A stretch of DNA of 64,000 nt from positions 11,559,453 to 11,623,452 of the forward strand of contig NC_087084.1 in the NCBI RefSeq assembly GCF_026151205.1. The letters run 5' to 3'. The DNA comes from Bolinopsis microptera. Lineage: Eukaryota; Ctenophora; Tentaculata; Lobata; Bolinopsidae. Each line of letters opens with the position of its first letter. Within the stretch, counting starts at the first letter, position 1. The notes below the pieces were generated by a model. It searched no databases. It was not told the DNA's origin and saw nothing but the letters and a program-made list of their open reading frames with translations. Position numbers and translations under genes: made by a program. Below, in pieces: positions 23,531-33,175 of this stretch.

Positions 23531-23899
23531 GAAACTTATTTTTCTGACCTCTCCTATAGAAATTGTGGCTATGTCAGAGTCAGAGTCTACTTATTTGTCA
23601 GGCTGACCCACCTGATAACCATAATACAAGATCAACCAAAATTTTTAACATGATTACTCCAAAAATTAGAATGGATGACTTTACCATGAGTGTGATGTGT
23701 TTGCGGGGAAAGCTTAAACGTGCACTATTAAATAATCAACACAGCCACGCCCCGCTTGATTGGACAATCAAAGATTTTGACTGCAACAATATTGTCTTCG
23801 AAAGATCACTACTTGCTGGTCACACACATGTCAGCGAAATTCCCCTAGTCTAGTGTTTTCCAAGTCTTGTTCTGTGAGAAAAGTATGTGTGAGAAAGTC

Positions 23900-24890
23900 T
23901 TTAATAAAATAAAATGAATGTATATTTTTGAATTTTTAACATTTAATTTGATAATGCAGTATAAAGAAATTTTTAATTAGCACTGTATAGTTTAAGATAT
24001 TTATATTAGCTTATTATAACCATTGATACAACGACCATAATTTTTCAACAGCTCTCCAATATCCATCTTAAAGTTGCATCTTATATCCTCAAACTACACA
24101 ATTTAAACTTAGGCATATATATAGTGTAGACTTTCTGTCACAACAAGACTGTAACCCATAGTAACAAACACAAACAGAACCCCTAACGTCTGCTAACAAT
24201 TTTCTTCTGATCCTCATATGAGCCCTGTCTCTAAAAACTCAACTGAACTAGCGTTTTGGTGTGTGCAAAAGCTTTCAGGCACGCACATTCCCTGCCCCGT
24301 TAGTTGCCTGTCCCTTCAAAATCAAACTAACAGTCAAGGACAAAAAGTCATACATCAAATGAGCATTATATTTTTATAAATTGTTTTACATCTCTTTACT
24401 CTGTAAAATGTGCTAAAAATTAAATTTCTTGTTTCATTGAAAAATTTCTTGTTTCATTGAGTAATATGATTGCAAGAACAGAATGACATTTGGAGCACAA
24501 TTTAGGAAGCATATGATTTAAAATCATTGGGATAAACAGCAAGAAGCAGAGGTTCAGTTCAGACAATACTGCACTAAGCCCTATTCATTGTGATGGCAGG
24601 TTTGTACCTCCCATTTAGGAGGCGATGTTATATGTTTGTTTAATTCGGTCAGAATGTATAAAAATTTCGCCATGCCAGTCATAATCTTTCAGACACTAAA
24701 GATTTGAGGAACTTTTAATTGTTGAGCAAGTAATTGCTCTGATATCTCTGACGACAGTGACACTTTTTTTTTCAGTGATGACTCGTTAAGAGCACTAATT
24801 CCGACCACCCGGTCGAAACTCGAACCGTACCGAAATCAACTAATTTAAGACCCATGTGTATAGCCTATGTCCTGGCCTACAGCATCTAAA
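23900..24890. other. Intergenic DNA between LINE and LINE remnant
   Basis: AT-rich, no open frame with splice support. A 20-bp direct duplication containing AATTTCTTGTTTCATTGA lies at about 24421-24461. Nothing else recognisable. Confidence 0.5.
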
Positions 24891-24899
24891 CTAATGGCA

Positions 24900-25330
24900 G
24901 AGACTCAATGCCTTAAAATTGATGTCGTTGCAACGAAGGAGAGAACGATATACCATCATCCACATGTGGAAAGTGCTGCACGGCAAGTGTTCAAATGATG
25001 TCAACATCCAGTTCTCCGCAACACTCCGACATGGCCAAAAGGCAACTATTCCCACTTTGAATAAATCTAGCTGTCAGCACAACCAAACGCTCTACGACAA
25101 TTGATCGTTTGCAGTAATTGGACCTCCATTGTGGAACTTAAATTAATCCCATCAAACATGCATCCTATCGAAGATCCCCTGCACTTTAAAGAAATGCTTA
25201 CAACGTTTGAGAAATCATTCCCGGATGAGCCTCTAGTGGCAGGATACAGCTGTCGAAATGGAAACTTGTTACTGGATTGTAGTGGAATGAAGGCAACGGT
25301 CGCGGTCTTGCTGTCAGGGTGGTCAGCAAA
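24900..25330 (+). pseudogene. 3' remnant of a LINE reverse transcriptase, frameshifted
   Basis: Two adjacent frames together read as the C-terminal tail typical of CR1/jockey-type reverse transcriptases: SLQRRRERYTIIHMWKVL in one frame (24919-25104), a stop, then GPPLWN, and after a further shift the frame 25101-25346 with FEKSFPDEPLVAGYSC and NLLLDCSG. The order RRERY-IHMWK, GPPLWN, L..F...PD.P..GY, NSLLD matches the tail of these proteins. At least two frame changes make it dead. It is a 5'-truncated relic of a family different from the intact LINE at 19548-23530. Confidence 0.75.
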
Positions 25331-25899
25331 TCTGATGACTCGATAGAGGATACTATGAAGCAGACCAAAGTTACCAAAAAGTAAAAAGCTACTCAAATAT
25401 TATTGTAGGTTTATAACCTACCTAAGACGCACGTTGAGTTGGACTTCACATAGCCATGTGTATACGCATACTGCGTGACGCGCTTGTTTCACAAGTTGTT
25501 TCTTTTGCTGCCTTCGGCGGTCGCGCGCTACTGCAAGCGAGAGGGCTCTGGTTAGAGCAAGAGTTGGACTCAAATAGTTTACGAGTATCACTCGTCAAAA
25601 ATATTAATGCAATATGAAAATTGAAAAACCTACTCCATTGTCAATAAAAATTGCAGCTGATTAAACGAATTAAAAGATTGAAAAGTCAAATTATAATTTT
25701 AATGTCTGATCCAATATAAAATATAACATATAAATTTACGCAAAAAAATGTTGTGGTTCATACAATTTTTATTTTATTTTCGTTTGTTATTTTTGGAATG
25801 TTTACAATTCACAAGTTAATTTTATTAAACACTATTGCAAATGTTTTTAAAAATTTGTTCCGATCAGTAAACACTACATTACTTCAACTATTGTAGCGC

Positions 25900-26060
25900 A
25901 ATGCACTACTAAGCTGCGCCGCGCGCCGCGCATCAAATAATTCTTTTCGCAACCGCACACTTCGGTAGACCACATTTCGGTAAATTGGTTGTAGCGCGAT
26001 GCACTACTGGGTCGCGCGCGCATCAAATAATGCTTCTCGCAACGTATGCAGATCGGCGAG
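25900..26060. repeat. CG-rich direct repeat pair
   Basis: TTGTAGCGC(A/G)ATGCACTACT followed by GCGCGC-rich sequence and GCATCAAATAAT occurs at about 25891-25952 and again at about 25988-26041. This GC-rich, CpG-rich patch stands out in an AT-rich region. It continues with CGCGCG-type sequence to about 26320. Probably part of a repeat family; no coding sequence seen. Confidence 0.6.
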
Positions 26061-26399
26061 ATGCGAAGGATTGACATCGTGAATCAAGTAAATTGGCAAA
26101 ATGCACCGCTGGCCTCGCCGAGCTGTGCAAGATTGACATCGTGATTAACTACAACTATGATTAAAAACAAATCATATGATAACTTTTTGAACAAAAGAAA
26201 TTAACACTGCCCATTGTTACAACGGATTAACTCGGTGCGCGCTTTTTTGTTTCACTTGCCTTTGACACAATGGGACACGTTGCAACCCTTTCTCGCGCGC
26301 GACGCGAAGCTCGCGGCGCGGTGGCCTCCTCTAAGAAAAGATAAAAATATACAACGTGTAGCAACACTTGCCGGTGCGTCCTACTTCAAAAATTTTTAA

Positions 26400-27111
26400 C
26401 GAGTAACGTCGGGTCATCAGCCGTCAAAAAACATAAACATTTAAATTTAGTAGAGATTAGACTGCTAGGTAATTTTATTACAGCATGAAAATGTTAACTT
26501 TGCCTGGCACCCCAATTTTTGTGGGCGGCGCTCTTTTCAAGTTTCACGTGAAAGAACCAAACAATAAATTAGCTAGCTAGGTAAACGTTGGCTGTATTTT
26601 GAAACTTGGTGGCATAATTTATGAATACGATCACTTGCTACAAGTCATTTAATATAGTGTAGCAAATGCTTTTTGTTGCATAGAGATAAAGTTTGTTAAA
26701 TTAGTGTAATTAATGGCCAAAGGTATTTATACGTTTTTAATGCACTGTGAGGATATTTTGCAAACAAAGATGTGTGATGATATGATTTCAAAAATGTTAC
26801 TTACTTACTTACTTATCGGAGTTTTGGGTTCAGTTTTTCATGCCGATTGAGCTAGGACAGCACGTTCAATGAGGTTCCAACAAATGTCATGTCAAGTTCT
26901 AAGGTTAACAGTTGGTTTTCGTGACCAAGCAATTTGATAAAAAGTGTAAATCAAGTGCGTTTGCTTCCATCATCAAAATTTCCAGTTGACAGAGAGATAT
27001 TAACGATGTGACAGATGATAGGTAGTAGTAATTCAATATGAACGGACGAGGTCTCGATTAGACATTGATATCGCTGATCAGTGGTCATATAGCTCTATTT
27101 TGACCGATCCT
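26400..27111. other. Upstream region of the WSC-like receptor gene
   Basis: No gene found. A short (ACTT)n run lies at 26799-26813. The last part presumably contains promoter and 5' UTR of the gene starting at 27112, but no clear TATA box or initiator could be defined. Confidence 0.45.
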
Positions 27112-27921
27112 ATGGGTCTAACTTTCCTGATTATCCTTTGGATTGCTCTGAATTATTCCGTTGCAGCGGGTATGTTTAAAGACACATAATGTATAGTATA
27201 ACAATTAGTCTGTCAAATTAGTCTGTATTGTATGAACTTCTTGTGGAAAGAAAGTTCACACTATTTTGAAAACTTTATAACTAATGGACATTCTTTTACA
27301 GGTGCTCTATCCAACTGCGCAGTGAAACAACTTGGGTGTTGGGCTGACAAATCAAGCAGGGCTATAGTTGGTGGGGTCAGATTCATATCTGACTATCCTA
27401 TTAAGGATTGTCAGAAATATGCAGCTGACAGAAAATGGACTATATTTGCAATCCAATACAGCAATGAGTGTTTTACCGCTGCTAATGCAGGAGACACATA
27501 CTGGAAATATGGTGCTTCACTTGCATGTAGTACAAATGGAAGGGGCGGAACGTGGGCTCAAAATGTTTACAGCATATCCTGTAACACAGACAACGAGAGA
27601 AAAGTGTTTCCAACCGCAGCGATAGTGATATTAGCGATAATGGGGATTGTTTTTATCTGCTTTGTAGCCTATCGGATATACAGAACAAGGCAGTCACCAA
27701 ATAAACTGCTCATTACATCAGATTGTACGGACTATGTTGTGATTGTTAATGAACAAAACGTGCCAATTGACCCATCGGAAGACCCACACATGACCACACC
27801 AGGAACACCACCAAGGATTGCATTTAAAAATGCACTATTTACTGCAATGAGAATTACATCAGACTCAATCAAAACTAAAATTGTTGAAAAAATTAGATCC
27901 CTAGCTATGGAGAGACAATAG
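27112..27921 (+). CDS. Type I membrane protein with WSC-like ectodomain, 225 aa
   Basis: Exon 1 (27112-27169) encodes a signal peptide beginning MGLTFLIILWIALNYSV. A phase-1 intron (GTATGT...TTTTACAG) leads to exon 2 (27302-27921). The ectodomain (about residues 21-120) has LGCWADKSSRAI, spaced Cys residues, FAIQYSNECF, then KYGASLACS and GGTWAQNVYSI. This order is characteristic of WSC-like, carbohydrate-binding-type domains of invertebrate surface proteins. One membrane helix (AAIVILAIMGIVFICFVAY, about 133-151) is followed by a cytoplasmic tail of about 75 residues with several Ser/Thr and basic positions. Likely role: cell-surface recognition of a glycan or protein ligand (inference). The gene lies 0.5 kb upstream of the ANKAR-like gene, same strand. 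Confidence 0.8.
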
Positions 27922-28419
27922 CTAACGGAAATTATATTATATGAGTATATCTCATGATAAATGAGATGGATGTGGATGCTTTTACCTTTGTGGCTGACTT
28001 AACATTCCACAACCTTGATCCTGTTTGCGACTGTCTACAATTAATGTTGTTGTAAAGTTCTCCTTTTCGTGAAAGTTCTGTATATAATTGGTGATCTGAA
28101 ATAGCTTCATAATAGGTTCCTTGACTGACACTGCCAGTCAGCAGAGAATTTAAGTTGCAATTCAATCATCTCATACACTTCCAATAATGGGCATGACATC
28201 TAATAGTGGTCTTTTCGAACACCTTTTTCTCGACCAATAAGTCAAGTTACAAGCAGTTAATAAGAAAATATTTTTACCCTCCATCTCGTATTGTCAAAAG
28301 TTATAATCATTAATTATACTCGATTTATTTGATTTATAGAAGTATTGAAATTATTGAATCTCCTCAATATCCTTAGCATCATTTATTTACTTGAAGATTC
28401 ATGTAGGTGATGACTAGAA

Positions 28420-31400
28420 ATGGAGTCACCAGAAAGCCTAAGTACCCCATCATTAGCCACTGTATTCTTTGATAAGTTTGAGAAGGATGAACTGCAGGAG
28501 TTACTGTCTACTAAACCGCATGACTGGTTGTTTGCTCAGAACATTGTTGATGAGAAGGTAATGTATAATTTAATTGCTATGATCACATTGAACTTCTAAC
28601 AACTTAACCAAAACCCATGTCAAATCAGGGTTTTATTCCTGAGATCATGATTGGTTTGTGTCGTTGATCCTAATATTACAGCAATAAAAGAATAGGAAAA
28701 TCAATCACATCTACAAATTGAAAAGATATTTCATGTTAAAATGGCACTAACTTTTAATTTGTTTGAGAGTTTGTATTAAGTTTGTATTAAGTTGTATTAA
28801 GTTTGTATTAAGTTTGTTATATAGTTTTTGTCAGTTCACTCTGACCATTGTCATATCAAATGTAACAAAGTTTTAAACTTCAGGTATCAGAACTTGGTAA
28901 TGGACTGCTAACAAACATTGCCAATCCAACATTGGAAAACTTGAGCAACTATGTACTTCTCGTTGAAAAAGACAAACCACTTGTAAGCTTTTTGTATCAT
29001 TGGGTTGTCCTGGATTTATGTATTGTTATGTATTACTCTATAAAATCATGATGATACATGACAAAATAATCATCACGTAAAATTATGATACCTACATGAT
29101 AAAATCACCATGTACAACATTGTAAAATTATGAACTAGAGAAGTGTTCGTTTTTATAATAAAAGTACACTATATCATGGACAGGAGAATACATTTATTAA
29201 TAGTTGCATAGTGAAATACAAATTTGAAGTGCAAATATTTCCTTGTACAGTGGCTAAAAAGGATAATATGAAAACCTGAACTGGTCTTACCACAAGATAT
29301 TAATCGCCAAACATCTTCAGAATAAGAAAAAAGAAGAAAGTTTTGACCTGAGGGAGATTCAGCAGATAATAAGGGAGCTGACCGTAGGAATTAACGTTTT
29401 TGAGGAGCTACCTGCAATCTCTCTTAGACCTCGTTATGATAAAGGTAATATACATATTCTCGAAACTTTTCTTTTAATTATTTTTGTGTTATCTGCACAG
29501 TATTAAGTCTTTAAAGTGATTTATTAGTCAAGTATTGATTCTTCTGGTCTTTTAACTAAAAATGCACTTTAATCAGTCTGTTCTCACATTCAGAGTTTAA
29601 AACGTTTGCTTTCACAGGGACATTCGTGGACATCCCCCCAGCTTACATCGACACACACGTAGCTCAGTGCATGCTGGAGTTGGACTACTACATGAAGGGG
29701 CTGTGGCACGGTGCCCATTTTGGCAGGGAGCGGCGCCAGAAGTTTACTGAAAGGTTTGACTGCTTGTGCACGTCATGTTTATAGTTATTGTTAAGAATGT
29801 TTTTTAGTGGCAATACAAATCATCTCTAAATCTTACTGAGTTCTATAAATAGCAACCACGAGTAATGACTTTCAGGTGGGCTGATCTGATGAATGTAAAT
29901 AAAGACGGTAACCCAGAGACTCGTGTAGATAAACAGGCTATATTCAAGGATTATGGAATGTATGACTTCAACAAGGTTTGATTTTGCTACTAGAAGGATT
30001 TTAATCCTTTGATAAGGTCTATGACCCAGTTTCAAATTAAAATCTTAAAATTCGTTTGATCTAATTATTTTTTCGTACTCAGTTTCTCTCTTACAGGATT
30101 CTCAGTGGCACGGTTACTATGCCAACGAACATGAGACACACGATGATATTGAGGAATGTAAAAAGATGAACAAAGAGGTACAGTGAGAAATTAATGAAAT
30201 AAAGTTAACAGCAACAGCAGACACATTTCTGTAGAAAGAATTCTGCAAAGTTTTTTTGACATCGACATGAAACTTATATAGTCTATATCACATTTTGTAT
30301 TGTTTATCGACTTGAAGTTCTATAATTGATAAAACTAACAGTGTATAATAACTTCAGATTCTAGACAGTATTGGAGTGTTCCTGTTGTGCAGTATAAAAG
30401 AGGCTCAGCACCACAGGAACATGCTCGTGTTCTCCGTTCAGCACGACATTTCCTCCTTTACCAGGTTAGTAGTTAGTACTCTACCAACTCTAGTTAGTAC
30501 TCTAGTTAGTACTCTACCAACTATTCTGTTATTTAAAAGCTTAGTCAGTTCGACTGATACGGATAGATAAATACGGATAAAGTCAATATTTCAAATTATT
30601 GTGTAAACTAACTCAGTTGTACATTTTGGCAACAATTTAAAATATTGAATTATTTATCCATACCATGCCACATGTCTCGTGATAGTTGTTTCTGTGACCC
30701 TTAGGAAGGGGCTAGACAAGCTGATAGACGACACGCATCAACCGCTGACCTGTTGGTTACAGTCCCAACGCTCTGCAGTTAGGTTGGTTATATTGTATTG
30801 TTATTGTTAATTAGGTTCAGGTTCTATGTTTACAGTTTTACTGGAACTAAAATATGGGAATTATTGCAAATTTATGTGATTTATGGCATGTATGATTGAC
30901 AAACATCAAATCTACAAAATTTCGCACTGTCATGTTATATTATAAGATTAATCGAAGTTCTAAATTAAATAAAATACCAATGACCAAGCTTTACAGGGAG
31001 TGGTTCACAAAGAAGCCCAAAGTGAGACAGTTACTGTCCAAAGTGAAGTTCATCACAGCTCTCAGCTACTTCTTAGTCAGCATGAAGAAGTTCAGTATGG
31101 TACCAGACATCAGGTTATTAGTTGTTATTTAGAAAAATAAAATACTAAATAAATAAATTTAAAAAAATAAGGTATAGTAGTTAGTTATCGTTATTGATTA
31201 TTTTCGAGGCTGTTTATTATTTAGTCTTGTAAATTCCTGAACTGGTGCCTTTTCATTTGAGTAGACTAGTCATAAAATGATCAGACAATAAACACAAAAT
31301 TCTAACTAACTAACTGCACGATGTTAATTGAGATACAGTTCTAAGTTGAATGATTGATTATTAGCTGCGTATTATATATACACGGCATGTAAACAGGGAT

Positions 31401-32596
31401 TGGCTAGTTAGAGGTGGTCCGTGTAGGCCTTACACTGTGCTTTCAGCAATACTCATATTATGTTATTCCTCAATTAACTTAGCCGTATAATTTCGTTCAA
31501 CAAACCAGCTGCCAGGAGAAATATCTAACATACAAAAGATTACTAAAACCGCCCTTATTAACAGCTGCGTTGTAACCGTTACTAACCACCCAATTTGACA
31601 GTGCGTACCTGCCCTCCCTGACAACTGAACAAGTAAAGACAGAGGACACTCTCCCTCCCCTCATGTTGCACAGCGACAGTGTGACAAGTAACAAGCTGTT
31701 TGTAGACGATGATATGTACTGTCACGTGCACGGTGGTCTTGTTATAGGTGAGGGGTTACTGAGGGGTTACTGAGGGGTTATTAAGGGGTTACTGAGGGGT
31801 TATTGAGGGGTTACTGAGGGGTTACTGAGGGATTACTGAGGGGTTGCTGAGATGTTGCTGAGGGGTTACTGAGGGATTACTGAGGGGTTACTGAGGGGTT
31901 ACTGAGGGGTTACTGAGGGGTTATTGAGGGGTTATTGAGGGGTTACTGAGGGGTTGCTGAGGAGTTACTGAGGGGTTATTGAGGGGTGACTGATGGGTTA
32001 CTGATGGGTTACTGAGGGGTTACTGAGGGGTTGCTGAGGAGTTACTGAGGGGTTATTGAGGGGTTATTGAGGGGTCATTAAGGGGTTATTGACGGGTTAT
32101 TGGGGGGTGACTGATGGGTTACTGATGGGTTACTGAGGGGTTACTGAGGGGTTGCTGAGGAGTTACTGAGGGGTTATTGAGGGGTTATTGAGGGGTTATT
32201 GACGGGTTATTGGGGGGTTACTGGGGGATTACTGAGGGGTTACTGAGGGGTTACTAAGGGGATATTATTTTACAGTACACAATTCTAGGGTTACTTTATT
32301 CATATTCTTCTCAGACAATATGTACACGGTATACCTTGTAATATTAATGTAGACACAAGATAATATCATACCAATCTGTAAGTGTAAAACAGATATAAAC
32401 CTATATCTTCAGTATTCATAATCACCAAATTTCAACATTTCAACATTTCAACACCACTCAGGAAAGAACTGCGTTACTCTGAAGCCAGCTACAGAGAAGT
32501 TAGTTGAGAGCTACGAAAGTATCTGTGAGGTGGCAGTGCAGCAGAACCACAAGAAACTCAAGGGGAGTGGGGATGGGAACCTCTACCCTATGGCAG
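28420..32596 (+). CDS. ANKAR: ANKAR-like ankyrin/armadillo protein, N-terminal exons 1-11
   Basis: First block of one long gene continuing at 36479 and 48738. Exons: 28420-28557, 28884-28982, 29251 or 29297-29444, 29618-29753, 29876-29975, 30097-30177, 30358-30464, 30705-30782, 30997-31113, 31602-31747, 32462-32596. Phases are continuous from exon 4 on. The protein starts MESPESLSTPSLATVFFDKF; this region has no named domain but resembles the N-terminal half of ANKAR proteins, for instance GLWHGAHFGRERRQKFTERW in exon 4. ATG at 28420 has a good context (GAAATGG); two upstream ATGs terminate almost at once. Exon 3 is odd: the strong acceptor at 29250 gives a frame that breaks within about 20 bases, while the coding frame WSYHKILIAKHLQ resumes downstream. 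The symbol is inferred from architecture, not from a search. Confidence 0.75.
31748..32262. repeat. 11-bp G-rich minisatellite (TGAGGGGTTAC)n in an intron
   Basis: Begins at the 5' splice site of the intron after exon 10 and runs for more than 500 bp, about 46 units. Variants include TTATTGAGGGG and TTGCTGAGGGG, and there is some higher-order repetition near 31970-32220. Each unit has a run of four or five G on the plus strand. The donor GTGAGGGG resembles the repeat unit, so the array may have grown from the splice site. Confidence 0.95.
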
Positions 32597-32902
32597 GTTG
32601 GGACTTTGGAGAATTAAGAGATGGTCGATGGAATAGTTTTAATTTCTGAGTTAACAATAGATGAGCACGCGTAACTAATACTATATTTATGACAACAGGA
32701 ACTGTCTACTTGTACTTGATTCTAGGTCTCCTCAATCATTCTAGTGGCATGCACCAATTAAATCCCGTTTGTGTCGTATCATCTTCCTCCAGTGAAAACT
32801 AATTATATGTAGACCTGCTACAAATTACAATAACAACCCTGGCCTGGCTAACCCGGCCTTCATCAACCAAGCATCAAGGATCCTAAGAGTCCCAATAATC
32901 TA

Positions 32903-33175
32903 CCCGTGTAACATCACGTGTAACATCACGGTAACATCACGTGTAACTGTTTAACATCACGTGTAACATCACGTGTAACATCACGGTAACATCACGTGTA
33001 ACTGTTAAACATCACGTGTAACATCACGTGTAACATCACGGTAACATCACGTGTAACATCACGGTAACATCACGTGTAACATCACGTGTAACTGTTTAAC
33101 ATCACGTGTAACATCACGCGTAACATCACGTGTAACATCACGTGTAACATCACGTGTAACATCACGGTAACAAAG
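32903..33175. repeat. 12-bp minisatellite (TAACATCACGTG)n
   Basis: About 20 units of TAACATCACGTG with shortened TAACATCACGG variants and interspersed TAACTGTTTAACATCACG, giving a higher-order pattern of about 80 bp. Every full unit has an E-box CACGTG. On the minus strand the array overlaps the stop codon of the arylsulfatase gene. Confidence 0.93.

Noticed and set aside
23563-23853. 96-codon plus-strand frame upstream of the LINE
   Set aside because: No recognisable motif or splice context; probably LINE 5' UTR or flank.
32903-33175. CRISPR-like array
   Set aside because: Units are contiguous 12-bp copies with no unique spacers, in a eukaryotic intron; this is a minisatellite.
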